DNA of 9,293 nt from an uncultured Paracoccaceae bacterium (GTDB lineage: Bacteria; Pseudomonadota; Alphaproteobacteria; Rhodobacterales; Rhodobacteraceae), in the NCBI GenBank assembly GCA_937952085.1, contig CALFYQ010000345.1:1-9293 (forward strand). Direction: 5' to 3'. A model generated the notes under the pieces. That model searched no databases, had not been told where the DNA came from, and saw nothing but the letters and a program-made list of their open reading frames with translations. This document shows positions 1-6,047 of this stretch, piece by piece (within the stretch, counting starts at the first letter, position 1; every line of letters begins with the position of its first letter). The position numbers and the translations under genes are program-made.

Positions 1-693
1 ATGGATGACGCGTGTCTCGTCTGTGAGTTGGCGCATCACCTTCACCGGTCGCTTGAAAAAGTCGGAGCGGGAGGGAAAGGGAACCGGGTAGAGCGCGGCG
101 CGGGGCAGAGCGGCGGCGGCCTCGCCGGTCTCCTTCAGCGCCCAGGTGACGGCGTGCGGGCCCCAGACGCCCCAGGGCTGTTCCGCCGCATGGACCGGGC
201 GGCCCTCTACCTTCGCCGCCTCCAGCGCCGCGCGCCGTTTCGCGCCGTAAAAGGGCGGGATCGCGTAGGGATCGGCGGCGAAATCGACGAGGAGGGCGAG
301 CGCCGGGCTCTCCGGCGGCAGCGCGAGGACGGCGCCGTTGATCTGCGCCTCCGTCTCGTAACCGAAGATCCGTTCGCCGAGCCCACCGAGATCGCGCCAG
401 CAGTATACGTCCGTATCCACCCAGATCGCGCCGTGGACGGCGCGCATCAGGTGATAGCGGAAGAGGTCGGAGAAGAGCGCGAAGGAACCGGAGCGTTCAT
501 GCGCGACGAAGCTCTCGGTGGCCAGCACCTCCCGCCCGTCGCGTATCTCCACGCCTTCGGGAACGCCCTCGACGGGCCCGTAGGCGTAGAGCCGCGTCGT
601 GTGCCCCGCCGCCACGAAGGAGGCGAGGCAGAGCCGTTCGAGCCAGGAAAGGCTTCCCCCGATCCAGAGCGCGGCGACGAGGGGGAGCGGCAC
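1..693 (-). CDS. DXD-motif glycosyltransferase (GT32/Lgt5-like), C-terminus beyond window
   Basis: Reading from a GTG at 693 gives 231 open codons to the left edge, so the N-terminal part is present and the C-terminus is missing. Residues 75-83 (SDLFRYHLM) followed by WVDTDVYC at 91-98 are the signature of sugar transferases of the GT32/Gly_transf_sug type: D93 and D95 form the DXD motif that holds the metal and nucleotide-sugar. The N-terminus (LWIGGSLSWLERLCLASF, then RLYAYGPVEGVPEGV) fits the usual start of this family, which supports the GTG. The GTG is also the first start codon after the upstream gene's stop in the same frame. I see no signal peptide, so it is probably cytosolic and modifies a surface polysaccharide or lipid; the acceptor is unknown. 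It follows the GGT-family gene by three bases with no clear ribosome site of its own, so translational coupling is likely. Confidence 0.82.
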   Translation of the reverse strand, partial: MPLPLVAALWIGGSLSWLERLCLASFVAAGHTTRLYAYGPVEGVPEGVEIRDGREVLATESFVAHERSGSFALFSDLFRYHLMRAVHGAIWVDTDVYCWRDLGGLGERIFGYETEAQINGAVLALPPESPALALLVDFAADPYAIPPFYGAKRRAALEAAKVEGRPVHAAEQPWGVWGPHAVTWALKETGEAAAALPRAALYPVPFPSRSDFFKRPVKVMRQLTDETRVIH

Positions 694-696
694 GGC

Positions 697-2301
697 TTAG
701 GCGCCCGCGGCGATCCCGTCCGCCGCCGGGTCCGCGCCGCCGTCGAGCTCGCCGTTCACCCGCCGGATCGTATGGACGAGCGGCATCATGTAGCTGAACG
801 GGTGCCGCTTGACCGGATAGCCCCGCGCCACGAGGTCGCGCTCGGTCCCCCGCAGGATGCGGTTGGTGAGTTCGATCGTCTCCGAGGTGGCGGTAAAGCG
901 GGGCGCGCTCACAGCCTGCTGCGCGTCCATCCCAAAATCGATCACGTTGAGGATCGCCTGGAGGTTCCCCATTGTGATCGTGGTGCCGCCCGGCGCGCCG
1001 ACGAGGAGGAAGGGTTCTTCCCCCTTGAAGACGATGGTGGGCGAGAGGGCGGAGAACCGCGCCTTGCCCGGCGCGAGGGAGCCCGCCCGACCCGGCCGCG
1101 GGTCGAAGACCATCATGCAGTTGTTGTACATGAAGCCGAGCCCCTCGGTGACGACGCCCGAGGAGGAGCCGAGCGAATGGGTCATGCTCACGCAGTTCCC
1201 GGCCGCGTCGGCGACGTTGATATGGGTCGTCTCCCGGCTCTCGAAGCCGCCACCGAGGCGGGGCACCGGCGCCTTCTCGCCGCGCCGGATCCGCTCTGCC
1301 GCCGCATCGGCGTAGGCGTCCGACATCAGTTCGGCGAAGGGAATGTCGACGAAGCGCGGATCGCCCATGCGGGCGTCCTTCTCGGCGGTGGCGATCTTCA
1401 TCGCCTCGGCGACGGTGGCGACGTAGTCGGGCGAGTTGTGGCCCATCGCGGCGAGGTCGAACCGCTCGAGGATGCGGAGCATGAGCGCGATGACGAGCCC
1501 GCCGCCCGGCGGCTGGTTCGTGGCGACCCGGTGGCCGCGATAGTCGAGCCAGAGAGGGCCGGTCTCCTCGGTGGCGCAGGCGGCGAGATCGGCGGCGGCG
1601 ATGAGGCCGCCATGGGCCGCCATGTCGTCGGCGATCTCGCGGGCGATGGCGCCGGTATAGAAATCCTCCGCGCCGTGCTCGGCGATCCGCCGGAGGGTGC
1701 GGCCCATGTCGGGGTTGCGGAGAATTTCGCCGATGGCGAGCGGCGTTCCGTCCGCCTTGCAATAGATCTTCCGCGTCGCCGGGTCGTCGGTCAGCCCGTG
1801 GATGCGGGCGACGCGGCCGTTATCCTCCCCGCGCATCCAGAAATTGTGGACGGCGGGGCGGACGGCGAAGCCCTCCTCGGCGTAGCGGATCGCCGGCTCC
1901 AGCGCCTTCGCCATCGACCAGGAGCCGAAGCGGGAGATCGCCTCGTCGAAGGCGCGGAGCGTCATCGGCGTGGTGGCGGACTGGTAGCCGATCTCGTTGA
2001 CGCGGCCCTTCAGCACGAAGCCGAACCCGTCGTCGCATTCGCGGACGATCAGCTTCTCCCACATCTCGGGCGTCGTCGCGGCGGGGGCGCGGCCGTGAAA
2101 GTCGATCAGAAGGTGCGGGCCGCCGGCGAGGCGAAGATGCATCGAGCCGAAACCGGCGATGCCGCACATCATCGGGTCCACGACCGTCTGCACGAAGGCG
2201 GCGGCGATGGCGGCGTCCACCACGTTGCCGCCGGCCTTCAGCACGTCGAGCCCCGCCTCGGCCGCTTCGGGCTGAGGCGCCGAGACCATCATCTTCGCCA
2301 T
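697..2301 (-). CDS. ggt: Gamma-glutamyltransferase-family Ntn hydrolase with altered substrate pocket
   Basis: 534 aa, the usual size for the family, which self-cleaves before a threonine to give large and small subunits. The predicted cleavage/nucleophile residue is Thr358 in ETTHINVAD. The small subunit carries SLGSSSGVV (376-384), NN at 393-394 and GAPGG (435-439), which supplies the oxyanion glycines. The N-terminus starts straight into the fold (EAGLDVLKAGGNVVDAA at 16-32), with no signal peptide, unlike periplasmic E. coli GGT, so a cytosolic enzyme is inferred. The ATG at 2301 is chosen over longer readings because AAGGAG lies eight bases upstream and family similarity begins there. 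Aligned by eye to E. coli GGT, residues contacting the glutamyl group differ: Asn411 to Gly378, Gln430 to Cys395, Asp433 to Val398, Arg114 to His69. Family assignment is firm; gamma-glutamyl specificity is not, and another amide or acyl substrate is possible. It heads a two-gene unit and diverges from a lysR gene. Confidence 0.9.
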   Translation of the reverse strand: MAKMMVSAPQPEAAEAGLDVLKAGGNVVDAAIAAAFVQTVVDPMMCGIAGFGSMHLRLAGGPHLLIDFHGRAPAATTPEMWEKLIVRECDDGFGFVLKGRVNEIGYQSATTPMTLRAFDEAISRFGSWSMAKALEPAIRYAEEGFAVRPAVHNFWMRGEDNGRVARIHGLTDDPATRKIYCKADGTPLAIGEILRNPDMGRTLRRIAEHGAEDFYTGAIAREIADDMAAHGGLIAAADLAACATEETGPLWLDYRGHRVATNQPPGGGLVIALMLRILERFDLAAMGHNSPDYVATVAEAMKIATAEKDARMGDPRFVDIPFAELMSDAYADAAAERIRRGEKAPVPRLGGGFESRETTHINVADAAGNCVSMTHSLGSSSGVVTEGLGFMYNNCMMVFDPRPGRAGSLAPGKARFSALSPTIVFKGEEPFLLVGAPGGTTITMGNLQAILNVIDFGMDAQQAVSAPRFTATSETIELTNRILRGTERDLVARGYPVKRHPFSYMMPLVHTIRRVNGELDGGADPAADGIAAGA

Positions 2302-2309
2302 GTTCGGGG

Positions 2310-2315
2310 CTCCTT
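2310..2315 (-). promoter_or_regulatory. Ribosome binding site of the GGT-family gene
   Basis: AAGGAG on the minus strand, eight bases before the ATG at 2301. It decides the start in favour of this ATG over the in-frame upstream codons that reach to 2430. Confidence 0.75.
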
Positions 2316-2377
2316 CCTGCACATCCGGGCGCGACGCTAGGCGGCGGCGCGGCCGGGCGCAATGCGGCGGGCGCCGG

Positions 2378-2402
2378 AGGCGTCTCGCGGCATGCGACGC
2401 CT
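2378..2402. promoter_or_regulatory. Inverted repeat AGGCGTC-N11-GACGCCT, candidate regulator site
   Basis: Two perfect 7-bp arms (2378-2384 and 2396-2402) separated by 11 bp, in the 193-bp divergent region. It lies about 76 bp upstream of the GGT start and 92 bp upstream of the lysR start. Interrupted dyads of about this size between a LysR-type gene and its divergent target are typical of LysR-family recognition sites. That this is the binding site is inferred. No clear -35/-10 pair could be assigned to either gene. Confidence 0.4.
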
Positions 2403-2414
2403 TCTGCGGATCGA

Positions 2415-2455
2415 GGGCGGGCCTCGCCACCCCTCCGGGGCGACGAGGCCCGCCC
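2415..2455. repeat. 12-bp perfect inverted repeat with 17-bp spacer upstream of lysR
   Basis: GGGCGGGCCTCG at 2415-2426 is exactly complementary to CGAGGCCCGCCC at 2444-2455. Inside the loop, CCCC (2430-2433) and GGGG (2437-2440) can pair around TCC, giving a two-stage hairpin. It ends 39 bp before the lysR ATG, so it could be a second operator or a structured leader of the lysR mRNA. With no T-run on either strand and diverging genes on both sides, a terminator is unlikely. Confidence 0.5.
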
Positions 2456-2494
2456 CCGCTTGCGCGGCGAGGGGCGAAGCCGCACCCTCCCGCA

Positions 2495-3424
2495 ATGGCG
2501 CTCCGCTACACGCTCCGGCAGCTCGAATACTTCGTCGCCGTCGGCGAGGCGGGCTCGATCGCCGCGGCGGCGGAGAAGGTCGCCGTCTCCTCGCCCTCGA
2601 TCTCGGCCGCGGTGGCGCAGCTCGAAGCCGAGTTCGGCGTGCAACTCTTCGTCCGGCGCCATGCGCAGGGCCTCTCGCTGACCCCCGGCGGCCGCCGCGT
2701 CTTCCAGGAGGCGAAGCGGCTCCTTGAGCAGGGCAGGGCGCTCTATGACGTGGCGGCGGATGTGGCGAGCGCGGCGGGCGGGCCGCTGGCGCTCGGCTGC
2801 TTCGTCACGCTCGCGCCCTTCCTCCTGCCCGCGCTCCGCCGCTCCTTCGCCGAGGCCTGCCCGGAGGCGCGCGTCTCCCAAGTGGAGGCGGATCAGGCGC
2901 GGCTTTTCGAGCTTCTCCGCCGGGCGGAGATCGACCTCGCGCTCTGCTACGACATGGAGATCCCGGCCGATATCGAGTTCGAGCCGCTCGCCGCGCTGCC
3001 GCCCTATGTGCTGCTGCCCGCCGGCCATCGGCTGGCGGGCCGCGGGCGGATCGCGCTCGACGACCTCGGCGCGGAGCCGATGGTGCTGCTCGATTTGCCG
3101 ATCAGCCGGGAATACTTCCTCGGCCTCGCCCATGCGAACGGGTTCCGGCCGACCATCGCGGAACGAACCTCGGAATTGTCGGTGCTCCGGAGCCTCGTCG
3201 GACGAGGCTTCGGCTACGCGCTTCTCAACATCCGTTCGCCGAGCCCGGAGGCGCCGGACGGCTCGCCGCTCGCCGAGGTCGATCTCGCCGGGCGGTTCGC
3301 GCCGCTGCGGCTCGGCCTCGCGGCGGCGCGGGGGGCGCGGCGCACCCGCGTTGCGCGGCTTTTCGAAGCCCATGCGCGGGCGGAGGCGGCAAGGGGCGTC
3401 ATCCCCGGCCTGCCGCCGCCCTGA
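2495..3424 (+). CDS. LysR-type transcriptional regulator
   Basis: 309 aa, standard LysR length. The N-terminal winged helix-turn-helix is clear: LRQLEYFVAVGEAGSIAAAA, then SSPSISAAVAQLEAEFGVQLF and the LTPGG turn near residues 62-66. Residues from about 88 to 295 form the periplasmic-binding-protein-like effector domain (LGCFVTLAPFLLPALRRSF, IDLALCYD, FGYALLN). The ATG at 2495 places MALRYTLRQLEYF at the start as expected; it lacks a strong Shine-Dalgarno sequence at the usual distance. The gene diverges from the GGT-family/glycosyltransferase pair, the classic arrangement in which a LysR protein controls its divergent neighbour and itself. The effector cannot be read from the sequence. It ends six bases from the convergent secreted-protein gene. 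Confidence 0.93.
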   Translation: MALRYTLRQLEYFVAVGEAGSIAAAAEKVAVSSPSISAAVAQLEAEFGVQLFVRRHAQGLSLTPGGRRVFQEAKRLLEQGRALYDVAADVASAAGGPLALGCFVTLAPFLLPALRRSFAEACPEARVSQVEADQARLFELLRRAEIDLALCYDMEIPADIEFEPLAALPPYVLLPAGHRLAGRGRIALDDLGAEPMVLLDLPISREYFLGLAHANGFRPTIAERTSELSVLRSLVGRGFGYALLNIRSPSPEAPDGSPLAEVDLAGRFAPLRLGLAAARGARRTRVARLFEAHARAEAARGVIPGLPPP

Positions 3425-3443
3425 GCGGGCTCAGCAGCCGGGG
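3403..3443. terminator. Nested dyad spanning the lysR/secreted-protein 3' ends, candidate bidirectional terminator
   Basis: CCCCGGC (3403-3409) pairs with GCCGGGG (3437-3443). Within it CTGAG (3421-3425) pairs with CTCAG (3430-3434) around CGGG. The inner palindrome contains both the lysR TGA and the opposing gene's stop. There is no T-tract on either strand, so function as an intrinsic terminator is uncertain, but the position between converging genes fits a shared transcription end. Confidence 0.4.
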
Positions 3444-3976
3444 CCGATGCAGCCCTGGCCGAAATCCGGGTTCGAGGGCGGCAGGAGCTTGGTCAGGAGC
3501 CGCCCGATCCGCCGGCCGAAATCCGGGTCGCTCGGCGTCGGCGAGCCGGAAAGGGTGAGTATCGCCTCCGAGACGGGCGTGCCGCGGCTCGAACAGAAGG
3601 CGCCGAGCACCTTCAGGTCTCCGCCGCCGGCGACGCCGCCCCGCGCCTCGCCGGCGCAGGCCTTCCGCGGCGTCGCGCCGGATTCGGGCGCGAAGATGAG
3701 GGCGAGATGCGGCCCGGTCTGCGCCGTCGCCGCGGCCGTCACGCCGCGCGGGTTCCAGCGCGCGGGCAGGCGAAGCGCCGCGGCGATCTCCTCCGGGCTC
3801 GCGCCGTCGCGCGTCGCGCCCGAGATGTAGGTCTCGCCGCCGCCGCCGGCGAAGATCGAAACGTAAGACGGCTCGTAGTTTGGCGAGACTTCCTCCGCCG
3901 TGATGATGTCGGCCCCCGCCGCGCCGGCCGAGAGGGCGAGCGCGATGGCGGAGAGCGAAAGCGTGGATCTCTTCAT
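3431..3976 (-). CDS. Small secreted protein of unknown function
   Basis: 181 aa. The N-terminus (MKRSTLSLSAIALALSAGAAGA, residues 1-22) is a textbook Sec signal peptide with cleavage predicted after A22; there is no lipobox cysteine, so the mature protein should be soluble in the periplasm or secreted. I do not recognise a named domain. The mature part has a region around PEEIAAALRLPARWNPRG (61-78), a beta-rich stretch GPHLALIFAP (88-97), and a C-terminal tail with two copies of [DN]PDFG 19 residues apart (from P151 and P170). It holds four cysteines (C107, C128, C176, C181), two of them in the tail GQGCIGPGC, so disulfides are plausible. The start is well supported: AGGAGG sits seven bases upstream. 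It looks like a small uncharacterised exported family of alphaproteobacteria, but that is an impression. It converges on lysR and diverges from gatA. Confidence 0.75.
   Translation of the reverse strand: MKRSTLSLSAIALALSAGAAGADIITAEEVSPNYEPSYVSIFAGGGGETYISGATRDGASPEEIAAALRLPARWNPRGVTAAATAQTGPHLALIFAPESGATPRKACAGEARGGVAGGGDLKVLGAFCSSRGTPVSEAILTLSGSPTPSDPDFGRRIGRLLTKLLPPSNPDFGQGCIGPGC
3457..3528 (-). repeat. Two perfect 15-bp direct repeats, 57 bp apart, inside the secreted-protein gene
   Basis: GGCCGAAATCCGGGT occurs at 3457-3471 and 3514-3528. The 57-bp spacing is a multiple of three, so both copies encode the same PDFG element in the C-terminal tail. This suggests a small internal duplication or selection for the motif. 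Confidence 0.7.
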
Positions 3977-3983
3977 TGCGGGT

Positions 3984-3989
3984 CCTCCT
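3984..3989 (-). promoter_or_regulatory. Ribosome binding site of the secreted-protein gene
   Basis: AGGAGG on the minus strand, seven bases before the ATG at 3976. This near-ideal site supports the gene as real despite its lack of a recognised domain. Confidence 0.75.
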
Positions 3990-4092
3990 GTCGGCCCCTA
4001 CGCACCGAGATATGGTCCGGTTTCGCCCGGCCAAGGTCCAGCGTCGGCGGTGTGACGAACCGCGCGCCCGGCCGGGCCGCCGGGCCGCCTTG

Positions 4093-4120
4093 CCCGCTCC
4101 GGGGCCATCCGCTAAGCGGG
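4093..4120 (+). promoter_or_regulatory. Inverted repeats in the gatA leader
   Basis: CCGCT-A-AGCGG at 4109-4119 is an 11-bp dyad directly before the gatA ribosome site. The right arm can alternatively pair as AGCGGG (4115-4120) with CCCGCT at 4093-4098. A leader structure affecting gatA translation is possible, but such short GC-rich dyads also arise by chance in this base composition. Confidence 0.25.
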
Positions 4121-4127
4121 GCGCGAC

Positions 4128-4133
4128 AGGAGG
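4128..4133 (+). promoter_or_regulatory. Ribosome binding site of gatA
   Basis: AGGAGG, nine bases before the ATG at 4143, which fixes the gatA start. Confidence 0.75.
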
Positions 4134-4142
4134 CGGGGTCAT

Positions 4143-5630
4143 ATGGGCGAACTCAACCGGCTCACCGTGGCGGCGGCGCGCGACGGGCTTCGCAAGCGCG
4201 AATTCAGCTCGGCGGAGCTCACGGAGGATTGTCTCGCGGCGATCGAGGCCGCCGGGGCGCTCAACGCCGTGGTCCACAAGACGCCGGAAAAGGCGCGCGA
4301 GATGGCGAAGGCCGCCGATCTCCGCCTCGCCGCCGGCGACGCGCCGGATCTCTGCGGCGTGCCGCTCGGCGTCAAGGACCTCTTCTGCACCGAGGGGGCG
4401 CCCTCGCAGGCCGCCTCCAACATCCTCGGCGGCTTCGTGCCGCCCTACGAGTCCACCACCACTTCGCAGCTCTGGCGCGACGGCGCGGTGATGCTCGGCA
4501 AGCTTAACATGGACGAGTTCGCGATGGGCTCGTCGAACGAGACCTCCTGCTACGGCCCCGCCGTCTCGCCGTGGAAGCGGCCGGGGACGAACGCGCCGCT
4601 GACGCCGGGCGGCTCTTCCGGCGGCTCGGCGGCGGCGGTGGCGGCCGATCTCTGCCTCGCCGCGACGGCGACCGACACCGGCGGCTCGATCCGCCAGCCG
4701 GCGGCCTTCACCGGCACGGTCGGCGTGAAGCCGACCTATGGCCGCGTCTCCCGCTGGGGCATCGTCGCCTTCGCCTCCTCGCTCGACCAGGCGGGGCCGA
4801 TCGCCAAGTCGGTGCGCGATGCGGCGATCATGCTGAAGGCGATGGCCGGGGCCGACCCGAAGGACTCCACCTCCGCCGACCTTCCGGTGCCGGATTTCGA
4901 GGCGGCGCTCACCGGCGATCTTCGCGGCAAGGTGATCGGCGTGCCGAAGGAATACCGCGTCGAGGGCATGCCGGACGAGATCGAGGCGCTCTGGGCGCGT
5001 GGGCGCGCGCTCCTTGAGGACGCCGGAGCGACGCTGCGGGACATCTCGCTCCCACATACGAAATATGCGCTGCCGGCCTATTACATCATCGCCCCGGCCG
5101 AAGCTTCGTCCAACCTCGCGCGCTATGACGGCGTCCGCTACGGCGCGCGGGCTAAGCTGAAGGCCGGCGACGGCGTGACCGAGATGTACGAGCGGAGCCG
5201 CGCGGAGGGCTTCGGCACGGAGGTGAAGTCCCGCGTCATGGTCGGGGCCTATGTGCTCTCGGCCGGCTACTACGACGCCTATTATCTCCGGGCGCAGAAG
5301 GTCCGCACCCTGATCAAGCGGGATTTCGAGACGGCCTTCGCCGAGGGCGTCGACGCCATCCTCACTCCCGCCACGCCTTCGGCCGCCTTCGCGCTCGGCG
5401 AGGTCGGCGGCGAGGACCCGGTGCAGATGTACCTCAACGACGTTTTCACCGTGACGGTGAACCTCGCCGGGCTCCCCGGCGTGTCGGTGCCCGCGGGGCT
5501 CGACCCGAACGGCCTGCCGCTCGGGCTTCAGATCATCGGCCGCCCCTGGGACGAGGCGGGCATGATGAATGTAGCCGCCGCCATCGAGGCGCGCGCCGGC
5601 TTCGCCGCGAAGGCGGAGCGCTGGTGGTGA
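4143..5630 (+). CDS. gatA: Asp/Glu-tRNA amidotransferase subunit A (GatA)
   Basis: 495 aa, the normal GatA length. In the cytosolic GatCAB complex this subunit is the amidase: it releases ammonia from glutamine (or asparagine), which passes to GatB to convert Glu-tRNA(Gln) to Gln-tRNA(Gln) and/or Asp-tRNA(Asn) to Asn-tRNA(Asn). The amidase-signature Ser-cisSer-Lys triad is intact: K78 in GVPLGVKDLF, S158 in PGGSSGGSAAAVAA and S182 in DTGGSIRQPA. The end (GLPLGLQIIGRPWDE) also matches the family. It starts at the ATG with AGGAGG upstream. In many bacteria gatC lies immediately before gatA; here the 166 bp upstream separate it from a divergent unrelated gene and are too short for gatC. It converges on the csp gene with a 9-bp gap. 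Confidence 0.97.
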   Translation: MGELNRLTVAAARDGLRKREFSSAELTEDCLAAIEAAGALNAVVHKTPEKAREMAKAADLRLAAGDAPDLCGVPLGVKDLFCTEGAPSQAASNILGGFVPPYESTTTSQLWRDGAVMLGKLNMDEFAMGSSNETSCYGPAVSPWKRPGTNAPLTPGGSSGGSAAAVAADLCLAATATDTGGSIRQPAAFTGTVGVKPTYGRVSRWGIVAFASSLDQAGPIAKSVRDAAIMLKAMAGADPKDSTSADLPVPDFEAALTGDLRGKVIGVPKEYRVEGMPDEIEALWARGRALLEDAGATLRDISLPHTKYALPAYYIIAPAEASSNLARYDGVRYGARAKLKAGDGVTEMYERSRAEGFGTEVKSRVMVGAYVLSAGYYDAYYLRAQKVRTLIKRDFETAFAEGVDAILTPATPSAAFALGEVGGEDPVQMYLNDVFTVTVNLAGLPGVSVPAGLDPNGLPLGLQIIGRPWDEAGMMNVAAAIEARAGFAAKAERWW

Positions 5631-5639
5631 GCGGCGCCG

Positions 5640-5843
5640 TCAGGCCTTGAGGTTCACGGCGGCCATCCGGCCGTTTCGCCCTTCCTCAAGCTCGAAGGAA
5701 ACCTTCTGACCTTCGTTCAGCCCCTGCATGCCCGATCGCTGCACGGCGGTGATATGAACGAAGACGTCTTTTCCGCCGCCATCGGGCTCGATGAAGCCGT
5801 AGCCCTTGGTGACGTTGAACCACTTGACGGTTCCGCTGGGCAT
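5640..5843 (-). CDS. Cold-shock-domain protein (CspA family)
   Basis: 67 aa, one cold-shock domain and nothing else. It begins PSGTVKWFN and carries RNP1 (KGYGFIE, residues 13-19) and RNP2 (VFVHI, 27-31), the aromatic patches that bind single-stranded RNA or DNA. Proteins of this type act as RNA chaperones in the cytosol; whether this copy is cold-induced or constitutive cannot be read from sequence. The ATG at 5843 is preferred over in-frame starts up to 5945 because the domain begins there and GAGGAG (5851-5856) lies seven bases upstream. It sits inverted between gatA and gatB, converging on gatA and diverging from gatB by 204 bp. The dyad CGCCGT (5635-5640)/ACGGCG (5656-5661) at the gatA/csp junction is a weak terminator candidate. 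Confidence 0.95.
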   Translation of the reverse strand: MPSGTVKWFNVTKGYGFIEPDGGGKDVFVHITAVQRSGMQGLNEGQKVSFELEEGRNGRMAAVNLKA

Positions 5844-5907
5844 GCACTTGCTCCTCGCTTGGCGCCGCTTCCAAGTCGCGGCGTCCGTCTTGCTGCGACC
5901 GGGGCGC

Positions 5908-5921
5908 GGCGCCATGGCGCC
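5908..5921. repeat. 14-bp perfect palindrome GGCGCCATGGCGCC upstream of csp
   Basis: A perfect 14-bp palindrome 65 bp upstream of the csp start, inside the 204-bp csp/gatB divergent region. If transcribed as part of a csp leader it would fold into a short hairpin; as DNA it could be a dimeric protein site. The ATG in its centre is in frame with csp on the minus strand but has no family support as a start. Confidence 0.45.
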
Positions 5922-5994
5922 TTTAACCGGGACGCGACCTCCCAATGAAAAGGTGGCAGGAAACAGCGCGAATCACAAGTAAAGGCGTTCTTGC

Positions 5995-6010
5995 CGCGCC
6001 GTTCGGCGCG
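5995..6010 (+). promoter_or_regulatory. Hairpin-forming dyad in the gatB upstream region
   Basis: CGCGCC (5995-6000) and GGCGCG (6005-6010) pair around GTTC. It lies between a weak -35-like TTGCCG (5991-5996) and a weak -10-like CTAAAG (6013-6018), spaced 16 bp. A gatB promoter here is possible but poorly supported; the dyad could then be an operator or a leader hairpin. Confidence 0.25.
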
Positions 6011-6047
6011 CCCTAAAGACCCTTCGTGCACAGAATGGAGTGAGCGC

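Noticed and set aside
1..2340. A 779-codon open frame on the plus strand
   Set aside because: It lies antisense to the GGT-family gene and the glycosyltransferase, both of which have clear motifs. The translation is low-complexity, rich in Arg, Gly, Ala, Glu and His, as expected of a shadow frame in very GC-rich DNA.
2302..2430. N-terminal extension of the GGT-family protein as a possible signal peptide
   Set aside because: The added residues are Arg/Pro-rich without a hydrophobic core, and AAGGAG sits eight bases before the ATG at 2301.
2415..2455. Intrinsic terminator
   Set aside because: The hairpin is strong, but it lies between diverging genes and has no T-run on either side, so an operator or leader structure fits better.
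1820..3373. A 517-codon minus-strand frame across lysR and the start of the GGT gene
   Set aside because: It crosses the divergent promoter region and covers lysR antisense; the composition is that of a shadow frame.
2724..3830. A 368-codon plus-strand frame running from lysR into the secreted-protein region
   Set aside because: Serine- and arginine-rich out-of-frame reading of lysR; the lysR frame is the one with HTH and effector-domain motifs.
3977..4142. gatC upstream of gatA
   Set aside because: Only 166 bp are available, too short for gatC of about 95 codons, and no GatC-like reading is present.
3399..5057. A 552-codon minus-strand frame across the secreted-protein gene and gatA
   Set aside because: It spans an intergenic region and two genes in other frames, with Arg-rich low-complexity sequence. 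gatA on the other strand is unambiguous.
5844..5945. N-terminal extension of the cold-shock protein
   Set aside because: The frame is open upstream, but the added residues do not resemble cold-shock proteins and the ribosome site at 5851-5856 lies before the ATG at 5843.
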